From UMGS363 sp051881815 (GTDB taxonomy: Bacteria; Bacillota; Clostridia; Oscillospirales; Ruminococcaceae): a DNA stretch of 13,129 nt. The stretch spans positions 1 through 13,129 of the forward strand of contig JBJEQP010000066.1 of the NCBI GenBank assembly GCA_051881815.1. Direction: 5' to 3'. The position numbers were made by a program, and so were the translations under genes. This document shows, in pieces, positions 1 through 6,598 of this stretch (the first letter of the stretch is position 1; every line of letters starts with the position of its first letter). The notes beneath the pieces were generated by a model. The model was not told the origin of the DNA. It was given only the letters and a program-made list of their open reading frames with translations, and ran no database searches.

Positions 1-1466
1 GTGGAGCAGGGGAAAATTCAGAGATTATTTCAAAGAATTACCTATTGCTATACGACTCCACAAAGGCACTTTTAGCGGCACTCTGTTTCTATCTTGTTGA
101 GTGCGAGGATAAATCAATGCAGAATTTTTCAGAGGTTATGAAGCTTCTGAAAAAGGCGGAGGTTAAAGAGGGCAGCGACGATTATCAATCCGACCTTGAC
201 CTTATCTTCGACGCACTTGAATTTCCCGAAAAGTATCAGACAGAGGAAGCCGAACAAAATGAGCAGTTCAAGAGCCTGAACCTCATTGACCTTGCAAAAT
301 CAGCAAAGCCTGCAAACAGATATATGTGTTTGAAATACTACAAGGATTTCAAAAAAGCGGCAGGCGATACAGCAAAATCTATCCTTATTTCTACTGCGGT
401 AAGATTGCAGGCGTTCAACATTCCCGAAGTTATGGATTTGACCTGCTGTGACAATATTCACCTTGAAATGATAGGTGATGAAAAGACCGTTATGTATATC
501 ATTATTCCGTCCTCAGACGATACTTTCAATTTCTTGGCGGCGATGATGTACACACAGCTTTTCGATGTTCTGTATGACAGATCAAATTTTAAGCACGGCG
601 GCAGACTTCCTTTTCACGTCCGCTGTCTGTTGGACGAATTCGCTAATGTTGGTACTATACCTCGATTTGAGGAGCTTCTGGCAACAATGCGTTCTATGGA
701 AATTTCGGCAAACGTCATTATACAGAACCTTTCGCAGCTTAAAAAGATGTATAAGGATAGCTGGGAAAATGTACTCGGTAACTGCGACAGCCTGTTATTC
801 TTGGGCGGTCAGGAGCCGACTACTCTTGAACACGTTTCCAAAACGCTGGGTAAGGAAACTATTGATACCCGTTCCCATAACCGTACAAGGGGCAGAAACG
901 GTTCTACCTCTGAAAATGACGGTATCTTGGGACGTGAGCTTATGACAGTGGACGAGCTGAAGGTTATGAAGGATAACGAGTGTATTCTGTTCGTTCGTGG
1001 TATCTATCCGTTTTTCTGCAATAAATTCGTGATTGAAAAACACCCGAATTACAAGCTGTTGGAGGATTGGGACAGGGATAATGCCTACCTGATAAGTGAC
1101 ATAAAGACGGTGCAGTACGGTTATTACGGTGAGCAGGAAAACGAAGATTTACATTCCGAACCTGTTGAGGATTCAGAAAGCACAAGCGGCAATGTCGTTA
1201 CCAAAACGGAAATAACAGACCGTAGAACTTCAAGTGAAGAAGCTCCCGACCAAGAATTTGAGCAGTCTGTCACCATTGAAGATATAATCGGCAATCAGGT
1301 GCATACGTTCATCGGTGCAAAGGAGTTCCCAAAAGACCCGAAGCACGGCTTTGCGCCTGCAAATCTTGATAATACCGAAATGGTAGTAACGGCAGAGCCG
1401 AATTTGAAACCGCCTTTTACAGAGGTAACAGACGAGAGCTATCTCGACAATTTCGATGTTATTTAA
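1..1466 (+). CDS. VirD4-type conjugative coupling protein, C-terminal part (CD1115-like family), cut by window edge
   Basis: This is the type IV coupling ATPase that links the relaxase-DNA complex to the mating channel at the inner membrane. The frame is open from base 3, so the N-terminus (membrane segments and Walker A) lies outside the window. Visible family marks are KSILIS at about 373-390, a Walker B-like LLDEFANV at about 628-651, the IIQNLSQL segment at about 718-741, GNCDSLLFLGGQEPTT after it, and LGKETIDT near 850-870. A RELM(T)xDE segment is followed by the ILFVRGIYPFF strand. A hydrophilic, acidic tail (about 1130-1463) with no recognised domain ends the protein. The first residues in frame (before YDSTKALLAAL) lack the GDPFW-like motif I would expect just upstream of the all-alpha domain; this could be lineage variation. 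The stop is TAA at 1464-1466, and the pilin-like gene starts 20 bases later. Confidence 0.92.
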   Translation, partial: GAGENSEIISKNYLLLYDSTKALLAALCFYLVECEDKSMQNFSEVMKLLKKAEVKEGSDDYQSDLDLIFDALEFPEKYQTEEAEQNEQFKSLNLIDLAKSAKPANRYMCLKYYKDFKKAAGDTAKSILISTAVRLQAFNIPEVMDLTCCDNIHLEMIGDEKTVMYIIIPSSDDTFNFLAAMMYTQLFDVLYDRSNFKHGGRLPFHVRCLLDEFANVGTIPRFEELLATMRSMEISANVIIQNLSQLKKMYKDSWENVLGNCDSLLFLGGQEPTTLEHVSKTLGKETIDTRSHNRTRGRNGSTSENDGILGRELMTVDELKVMKDNECILFVRGIYPFFCNKFVIEKHPNYKLLEDWDRDNAYLISDIKTVQYGYYGEQENEDLHSEPVEDSESTSGNVVTKTEITDRRTSSEEAPDQEFEQSVTIEDIIGNQVHTFIGAKEFPKDPKHGFAPANLDNTEMVVTAEPNLKPPFTEVTDESYLDNFDVI

Positions 1467-1486
1467 TTTTATGGAGGAGTTTACAT

Positions 1487-1942
1487 ATGAGAAGAATTAT
1501 TACATTTATCAAGGACAAGTTCGCAGATTTCAAGGCTTCTATCAAGAGAACGCAGATTAAGATGAAAACCAATCTCAAGGAAGATTTCACGCCTAATAAT
1601 CAGCTTACCGACGAACAGCGTGAAGCAAAGAGAATGCGCTCAATCAGCAGAATTACAACAGGTGTTATGGCTGCAACAATGGCGATGTCCTGTATGGGCA
1701 TTACCTGTTTTGCGGCTGATGGAGCCTCTTCCGAGGGTGTTGAAACCTTTAACACAGTAGTTGAGTTTATCGTTGACTGGGTAGCAAGAATCGGTCTTGT
1801 TATCGGCTTCATCGGTGCTGTCCAGTTTGCTATGGGCTTCAAGGACGATTCCGCCGACGGTAAGACAAGAGGTCTTATGTGCCTTGCTTCAGGCTTCATC
1901 GTATTCGCTGTTGCAAAGGCTTACGATATGTTCACAGCGTAA
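1487..1942 (+). CDS. Maff2/VirB2-like small membrane protein, probable pilin-like subunit
   Basis: The 151-residue protein has an unusually long charged N-terminal region (residues 1-55). A hydrophobic stretch follows (about 57-75, TTGVMAATMAMSCMG) and ends in CFA-ADG, which looks like a signal peptidase site after Ala76. The remaining roughly 75 residues carry two hydrophobic helices (about 92-118 and 129-146) separated by a polar loop FKDDSADGKTRG. A long leader, an Ala-x-Ala-like cut and a short two-helix mature chain are the architecture of VirB2/TrbC pilins. The loop and second helix also resemble Maff2-family proteins, which occupy this slot between VirD4 and VirB6 in Tn1549-like elements. 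The start is ATG 1487 with GGAGGAG 5-10 bases upstream. A strong hairpin follows the stop. The family and position are good evidence; the pilin role is inferred. Confidence 0.75.
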   Translation: MRRIITFIKDKFADFKASIKRTQIKMKTNLKEDFTPNNQLTDEQREAKRMRSISRITTGVMAATMAMSCMGITCFAADGASSEGVETFNTVVEFIVDWVARIGLVIGFIGAVQFAMGFKDDSADGKTRGLMCLASGFIVFAVAKAYDMFTA

Positions 1943-1952
1943 GGACAAGCCT

Positions 1953-1992
1953 TTTCGGAGAAGCTTCCGCAGTGGCGGAGGCTTTTCCGAAA
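1953..1992 (+). promoter_or_regulatory. Strong intergenic hairpin after the pilin-like gene
   Basis: Bases 1953-1970 pair with 1975-1992 as an 18-bp stem. It includes two G-U wobbles and no mismatch, and is closed by the 4-base loop AGTG. It begins 11 bases after the stop of the pilin-like gene and ends 9 bases before the AAGGAG of the next gene. No run of T follows, so it is not a standard intrinsic terminator. A partial attenuator or an mRNA end-stabiliser or processing site would both give more pilin-like protein than downstream proteins; the role is inference. Confidence 0.7.
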
Positions 1993-2018
1993 TTTACTGA
2001 AAGGAGCTGACAGGGACA

Positions 2019-2807
2019 ATGATTGAATGGGCAACCATTGAAGAATGGGTCAGAACTTGGCTCGACGTAATAAACTACACATTTGACAACGCTATAAATG
2101 CCCTGACAATATCTCCGTTCGACAGCAGTATTACGGTAATCGACACAGCAATGACAGCAGTAGAGGGTGTGGCTCTTGTGCTGGTATCAATGTTCTTTGC
2201 GATACAGCTATGCAATGACGCTATGCTGCTGAAAATACAAAGCTATGAGCAGGTGTTCAAGCTGTTTTTCAAGTTTATTCTTGCTAAGGTGATAGTTCAG
2301 AATGCAAGAGGAATTATGGGTATTCTGTTTAACGGCTTTAATTCCATAGCGGAAACGCTGGGTGAAACGAATTACGGCTTTCTGTCATCATTCAATACCG
2401 ACGCTATAATTGCTCAGCCTGCGGACGCAGGATTTCTGAACCTAAATTATCTTATGAAATATCTTGAAGCAATGCCGACGTTTCTTATTCTTATGGGAGC
2501 GTGCTGGGTAATAAATCTTATTCTTATCGGCAGATTGTTTGAAATTATCGTATATACCGTAATTTCTCCCATTCCGCTTGCAACATTTGCGGGCGAAGGC
2601 TGGCACGATAGTGCAAAGGCTTTTATAAAGAGCTATGCGGCTGTCTGTTTGCAGGGGCTTGTGGTGATTGTAATGTTCTACGCCTTTTCACAGGTTGCGG
2701 AACTGCTGGGAGGAACGGATTCAATGGGAATAACAATAACGGCACTTGCTCTGGCATTGGGCGTTGCTAAAAGCGGACAATGGGCAAGGCAGGCTGTCGG
2801 TGCATAG
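2019..2807 (+). CDS. VirB6/TrbL-like conjugal transfer membrane protein (CD1112-like family)
   Basis: This is a polytopic inner membrane protein of 262 residues, expected to form part of the secretion channel. Hydrophobic segments lie at about residues 45-66, 78-103, 152-172, 174-193, 206-228 and 236-254. The diagnostic segment is VISPIPLATFAGEGWHDSAKAFIKSYAAVCLQG (about 181-213, named here by its parts SPIPLATF, GWHDSA and SYAAVCLQG). It is the typical VirB6/TrbL pattern of a Pro-containing helix, a polar loop and a following helix with Gln-Gly. The chosen start is ATG 2019; AGGAG at 2002-2006 is slightly far (12 bases) but no better start is seen. The gene is flanked by the hairpin on the left and a 33-codon gene 15 bases to the right. 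Confidence 0.87.
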   Translation: MIEWATIEEWVRTWLDVINYTFDNAINALTISPFDSSITVIDTAMTAVEGVALVLVSMFFAIQLCNDAMLLKIQSYEQVFKLFFKFILAKVIVQNARGIMGILFNGFNSIAETLGETNYGFLSSFNTDAIIAQPADAGFLNLNYLMKYLEAMPTFLILMGACWVINLILIGRLFEIIVYTVISPIPLATFAGEGWHDSAKAFIKSYAAVCLQGLVVIVMFYAFSQVAELLGGTDSMGITITALALALGVAKSGQWARQAVGA

Positions 2808-2822
2808 CAAAGGATAATACTT

Positions 2823-2924
2823 ATGAAAATTCGTTACGAAGATATTTACCCCATTACGATGATTATTGCAGGAACATTATCCCTTATATATGTTGTCTGC
2901 AAGATTATCGAATGGACAAGCTGA
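2823..2924 (+). CDS. Small single-helix membrane protein, 33 residues
   Basis: A short reading frame begins with MKIRYEDIYPITMI and ends KIIEWTS. Residues about 10-29 form one hydrophobic helix with a charged N-terminus. AAAGGA at 2809-2814 stands 8 bases before ATG 2823, and the gene lies 15 bases after the VirB6-like gene and 14 bases before the next small gene. The ribosome binding site, the tight operon spacing and the clear helix support a real gene. I do not recognise a family. By place it may be a small accessory subunit of the mating channel; that is inference. Confidence 0.6.
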   Translation: MKIRYEDIYPITMIIAGTLSLIYVVCKIIEWTS

Positions 2925-2938
2925 AAGGAGTTTTTTGA

Positions 2939-3046
2939 ATGAATAAGAGATGTATTGTTGCTATCGTTGCGGCTGGAGCTGCTGTAATCACTGGCGGTAT
3001 CTGTACGGCGGTATGTGTTATCCGCTGTAAGAGAAAGAGAGCTTGA
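2939..3046 (+). CDS. Small single-helix membrane protein, 35 residues, Cys-containing
   Basis: The frame reads MNKRCIVAIVAAGAAV onward and ends in a basic tail RCKRKRA. Residues about 6-28 are a small-residue-rich hydrophobic helix (Ala/Gly/Val), and there are four Cys in 35 residues. AAGGAG at 2925-2930 lies 8 bases before ATG 2939, and it directly follows the stop of the preceding small gene. Positive charge at both ends leaves the orientation uncertain, although the C-terminal cluster is stronger and should face the cytoplasm. No family is recognised. The function is unknown. Confidence 0.6.
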   Translation: MNKRCIVAIVAAGAAVITGGICTAVCVIRCKRKRA

Positions 3047-3071
3047 ATAACGGTCAAAGGAGGTTATTCCG

Positions 3072-3203
3072 ATGATGTTTGAGATTATTATTGTCACTTT
3101 CATAATCATCGGCTTGGTAAGCGGTGTGTACCTTGCGTACACGCTGTCCAAGTTCGAGGACAGGCAGACAACAAAGGATTGGGGGGATGGCAATTATGAT
3201 TGA
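3072..3203 (+). CDS. Small single-helix membrane protein, 43 residues
   Basis: The frame starts MMFEIIIVTFIIIG and continues to DWGDGNYD. One long hydrophobic helix fills residues about 3-24, followed by a polar, net acidic tail of about 19 residues. AAAGGAGG at 3056-3063 gives a near-perfect ribosome binding site 8 bases before ATG 3072 (ATG 3075 is the alternative). Its stop overlaps the start of the PrgI-family gene as ATGATTGA (3196-3203), which implies translational coupling. No family is recognised; the position suggests a membrane accessory of the PrgI/VirB4 part of the machine. Confidence 0.65.
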   Translation: MMFEIIIVTFIIIGLVSGVYLAYTLSKFEDRQTTKDWGDGNYD

Positions 3204-3612
3204 AATCCGTATTCCGAAAGAGATTAAGAATTATCGTGAAAAGCTGTTTTTCGGCTTAACGCTTCGTCAGAGTATATGTGCAGGAGTGGCACTTCTTATC
3301 TGTGTTCCGCTGTATATCTTCGGCAATAAGTTTATTCCGCAGGAAGCGTTATCGTGGCTTGTAATTCTGATTGCCGCACCGCTTATGCTTGCAGGCTTTT
3401 TCCGCTACAATGATATGACATTTGAACAGTTCGCTGTTGAGTTCATATATCACAATTTCACGTCGCAGAAGCGAGTGTATTCCTATGAGCCGATTTTTAT
3501 GAAGCTTCGCAATGAATACATATCGGACGAGCTTGCGGCTGAAATTGAGGAAAAGGAAAACAAATCGGCATTAAAGAGATTTTTAAGAAAGGCAGGTATC
3601 AGACGTGGATAA
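3196..3612 (+). CDS. PrgI-family conjugal transfer membrane protein (VirB3-like position)
   Basis: The 138-residue protein begins MIEIRIPKEIKNYREKLFFGLTLRQ in pieces MIEIRIPKEI and FFGLTLRQSI, the typical PrgI opening of a short strand followed by LTxRQ. Two hydrophobic helices follow at about 25-43 and 52-69, then a soluble tail ending in a basic segment. PrgI proteins sit next to the VirB4 ATPase in Gram-positive conjugation systems and are taken as the VirB3 counterpart. I chose ATG 3196: the run GGGGGG at 3181-3186 stands 9 bases upstream, and the protein then starts like the family. ATG 3187 (MAIMIEI) is too close to that run, and longer in-frame starts read through the preceding small gene. 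The end overlaps the VirB4 start by 8 bases. Confidence 0.85.
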   Translation: MIEIRIPKEIKNYREKLFFGLTLRQSICAGVALLICVPLYIFGNKFIPQEALSWLVILIAAPLMLAGFFRYNDMTFEQFAVEFIYHNFTSQKRVYSYEPIFMKLRNEYISDELAAEIEEKENKSALKRFLRKAGIRRG

Positions 3613-6586
3613 TTTTGTTTACGATGAAGAAATCCTCTTGGAAGATTATGAGGAAATACTTGACGAGGACGGAGTTCCCGTTGAAATATATGCAGATGAA
3701 CCTGAAACAACGAAGGTCTGGCAGACAACGGCGGCTGAAACAACCGCTAAAACTACGGAAGTGCAGATAACCAAAAAGTCTGTTCCTGTATATACAAGAA
3801 CGGAATATCTTGCTCCCGAAACGGAGCTTACAACTATAACGGAGGTACATAGCGATGAGTTCACACAGACAGAAGAATTACCCTTGCAGACAGAAACAGA
3901 GCTGGCAGTTACAGCAGTTACGGAAGTTCCCGAAGAATCAGAAACCGAGGGAACAGAAACAGCAGTATCGTCAGTTCCGTCGGAAACAAGGGTGAGTGAA
4001 ATGACAATGGTGAGTGCAACATCTGAAGCTGTTACCTCCACTGAAACATCAGCAATTACAGTTGTTCCCGAAACTGCTGAAAAAGTTCCTAATCGGAGCA
4101 ACAGCATAGCGGGATTTCTGCTCCTTGCGGGTGTATTCGGTGCAGCAGTTGCGGCGGCGGTCTACTTTATGAAAAACAAAAAGAAAAAGCTGACCGATGA
4201 GAGCGACATTTCACAACTCTCCGCAAGGGAACGTGACGCAATCCGTCTTAACAAGCAGAAGCGTAAAAAGCCTAAAAAGAAGCGTGTGAAAAACAAGCGT
4301 GTTGTACCGAAAACAACGCAGAAAACGCTCCCATATAAGCACGTTTGCGACAAGTATCTTTTCAAGGTCGATGAAAATAAATTCAGCAAGACATATCGTT
4401 TTGAGGATGTAAATTACACTATCGCAAAGCAGGAGGAACAGGAAGCGATTTTCCTTGCATACTGTTCCGTTATCAATACCTTTGATACTTCCGCCGACAT
4501 TCAGATTACGGTTCACAACAACCGTGTGAATAAGGAGGATTTCAATAAAATGGTTCTGCTCCGCCACAAGGGTGACAGCTTTGACCATTATATCGACGTT
4601 TACAATGATATGCTGGTTGAGAAGATGGAACAGGGACAGAACGGCATTATCCGCAACAAGTATCTGACCGTAACGGTACAGGCGGCTGACCTTGAAGCGG
4701 CGCAGGCGAAGTTTGTGACTATCGACTTGGAGCTTGCAAACGCTTTCAAGAAAATCGGTTCTGTTATTACACCACTCACAAGCAATGAGAGAATAAATCT
4801 TCTCAAGGATATTTTCAGAAATGTTGATGAAAAAATACGTGAATTTAATGATAAAGACTTTAAGCGTCAGGCAGAAAGAGCGTATTGCTGTCCCGATTAC
4901 TTTGAGTTCAAAAAGGACTACTTTATGTGGAATGATAAGTATGCCCGTACAATGTTCATCAAGGATATGCCTGCAAGTCTGAAGGATAATCTTCTGACGG
5001 ATATTGCAAATACAAACCTTGATGTTATGGTGTCGGTGAACATTGCTCCCGTTGACCCTTACAAGGCTTTGAAAATCGTAAATCATCAGCTTACCTCTAT
5101 GAGAGCGAATAAATTGCAGGCAGAGAAAAAGGCAATTCAGTCGGGATATACCTCCGACGTTATCAATGAAGATTTGAAGCACAGCCTTATTGAAGCCGAG
5201 GAGCTGCTTGATGACCTCCGTTCAAAAAATCAGAAGATGTTCCTTAACAATGTAATCATTATGGTTACGGCAAAGGACTTTGACGAGCTGGAGAACAATA
5301 CCGAAACTATTGAAGTGGTTGTGCGAAAGCATATCTGCTCTGTATCAACGCTGAAATTTCAGCAGGAGAAGGGTCTGCAATCCGTTCTTCCTCTCGGTAA
5401 TTGTACTCTTAATATCCGCAGAACACTTACAACAGAAAGTACAGCGGTGTTTCTTCCGTTTTCCGCAAAGGAAATAACCCAGCAGAACGGAATGTATTAC
5501 GGTCTGAACGCACTTTCAAACAATATGATTATCTTCAACAGGCTTATGCTGAAGAATCCTAACGGCTTTATTCTCGGCTCTCCTGGTTCCGGTAAGAGCT
5601 TTTCAGCGAAGCGAGAAATGTTGAACGTATTTCTTGCAACTGACGATGACATTATCATCATCGACCCTGAACGAGAATACACAAACCTCGTGGAAGCTCT
5701 GAACGGCGAAATCATCAATGTTTCACCTGCTTCAACAAACTTTATCAATCCTCTTGATATGTCAAAGGATTATTCCGATGATGAAAGTCCTCTCATTATG
5801 AAGTCCGACTTTATCCTCTCATTCTGTGAGTGCCTTGTAGGTAAACAGGGACTTACGGCAAAGGAAAAGACTATCATTGATCGCTGCCTTAATATCACCT
5901 ATGCAGAATACTTGCAGGACTTCAATCCCGAAAAAATTCCTACCCTTATGGAATTTTACGATAATCTGAAAGCACAGCCCGAAAAGGAAGCACAGGGTCT
6001 TGCACTTTCCTTTGAGCTGTATATCAAGGGTAATCTGAATGTGTTTGCACATAAGACCAACGTAAACACAACAAACCGTGTTGTTTCCTACGATATTAAA
6101 GACCTCGGCAAGCAGCTTAAAACGCTGGGTATGCTGATTGTTCTTGACTATGTATGGAACAGAATTACCGAAAACCGTGCAAAGGGTAAGCGTACTTGGA
6201 TTTACTTGGACGAAATTTATCTGCTCTTTGCAAATGAATATTCCGCAAACTTCCTCTTTGAACTCTACAAGAGAGCAAGAAAGTGGGGCGGAGTTCCGAC
6301 GGGTATCACACAGAATGTTGAGGACTTGCTTAAATCTGAAACAGCTCGTTCAATGCTGTCAAACACGGACTTTGTTATGATGTTGAATCAGGCAACGTCA
6401 GACCGTATTCAGCTTGCGAAAATTCTGAACATCTCGGACAATCTTCTTGCTTATGTAACGAACAGCGAAAGCGGACACGGACTTATCTGCTGCGGTGGTT
6501 CTATTATACCGTTCAAGGATAAGTTCCCACATAACGAATTGTACGACCTTATGACAACAAAACTGGAAGAAGTACAGAAAGAGTAA
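3605..6586 (+). CDS. VirB4-type conjugal transfer ATPase (CD1110-like family) with N-terminal Thr/Glu-rich membrane extension
   Basis: This ATPase energises assembly of the mating channel. The VirB4 core runs from about residue 238 to 993: KTYRFEDVNYTIAKQEEQEAIF-like opening near 262-283, FEFKKDYF near 433-440, RTLTTESTAVFLPF near 606-619, Walker A GSPGSGKS at 658-665, IIIIDPERE at 683-691, YDIKDLGKQLKTLGM at 829-843, a second acidic motif TWIYLDEIYLLF at 864-875 and TGITQNVEDLL at 899-909. Relatives are about 750-800 residues. Here about 240 residues precede the core: an acidic start, a Thr/Glu/Val-rich low-complexity stretch (about 34-165), a hydrophobic helix (168-188) and a Lys/Arg-rich linker (190-240). 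The start is GTG 3605, overlapping the PrgI stop as GTGGATAA; an in-frame stop at 3584-3586 excludes a longer form. The stop is TAA 6584-6586. The ATPase call is very safe; the role of the extension is unknown. Confidence 0.95.
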   Translation: MDNFVYDEEILLEDYEEILDEDGVPVEIYADEPETTKVWQTTAAETTAKTTEVQITKKSVPVYTRTEYLAPETELTTITEVHSDEFTQTEELPLQTETELAVTAVTEVPEESETEGTETAVSSVPSETRVSEMTMVSATSEAVTSTETSAITVVPETAEKVPNRSNSIAGFLLLAGVFGAAVAAAVYFMKNKKKKLTDESDISQLSARERDAIRLNKQKRKKPKKKRVKNKRVVPKTTQKTLPYKHVCDKYLFKVDENKFSKTYRFEDVNYTIAKQEEQEAIFLAYCSVINTFDTSADIQITVHNNRVNKEDFNKMVLLRHKGDSFDHYIDVYNDMLVEKMEQGQNGIIRNKYLTVTVQAADLEAAQAKFVTIDLELANAFKKIGSVITPLTSNERINLLKDIFRNVDEKIREFNDKDFKRQAERAYCCPDYFEFKKDYFMWNDKYARTMFIKDMPASLKDNLLTDIANTNLDVMVSVNIAPVDPYKALKIVNHQLTSMRANKLQAEKKAIQSGYTSDVINEDLKHSLIEAEELLDDLRSKNQKMFLNNVIIMVTAKDFDELENNTETIEVVVRKHICSVSTLKFQQEKGLQSVLPLGNCTLNIRRTLTTESTAVFLPFSAKEITQQNGMYYGLNALSNNMIIFNRLMLKNPNGFILGSPGSGKSFSAKREMLNVFLATDDDIIIIDPEREYTNLVEALNGEIINVSPASTNFINPLDMSKDYSDDESPLIMKSDFILSFCECLVGKQGLTAKEKTIIDRCLNITYAEYLQDFNPEKIPTLMEFYDNLKAQPEKEAQGLALSFELYIKGNLNVFAHKTNVNTTNRVVSYDIKDLGKQLKTLGMLIVLDYVWNRITENRAKGKRTWIYLDEIYLLFANEYSANFLFELYKRARKWGGVPTGITQNVEDLLKSETARSMLSNTDFVMMLNQATSDRIQLAKILNISDNLLAYVTNSESGHGLICCGGSIIPFKDKFPHNELYDLMTTKLEEVQKE

Positions 6587-6594
6587 AGGGGCGG
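6585..6594 (+). promoter_or_regulatory. Ribosome binding site of unusual form AAAGGGGCGG
   Basis: The decamer AAAGGGGCGG lies 4 bases before ATG 6599 and starts inside the VirB4 stop codon. The identical decamer precedes ATG 8594, and a related GGGCGGTGG precedes ATG 8319. The repeated form marks these starts as real. Confidence 0.6.
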
Positions 6595-6598
6595 TGTT

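Noticed and set aside
1..44. Frameshift in the coupling-protein gene because the first residues lack the expected GDPFW-like motif
   Set aside because: Neither of the other two frames offers the motif in this stretch, and too little sequence is present to judge; lineage variation is equally likely.
3124..3195. Longer start for the PrgI gene
   Set aside because: It would read in another frame through the 43-codon gene, and the extra residues do not look like the family's N-terminus.
3855..3995. 46-codon plus-strand frame inside the VirB4 extension, preceded by GGAGG at 3841-3845
   Set aside because: The ribosome binding site look-alike arises from the codons ACG GAG GTA, and the Gln/Lys/Arg-rich product is what any shifted frame of this low-complexity stretch gives. 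An embedded gene cannot be fully excluded.
3646..4107. 153-codon minus-strand frame, Ser/Val/Thr-rich
   Set aside because: It is the mirror of the Thr/Glu-rich low-complexity part of VirB4; repeated ACA/GAA codons remove stops on the other strand.
4211..5182. 323-codon minus-strand frame opposite virB4
   Set aside because: It lies wholly antisense to the well-supported VirB4 core, starts without a good ribosome binding site and its protein has no recognisable motif; it is a composition shadow.
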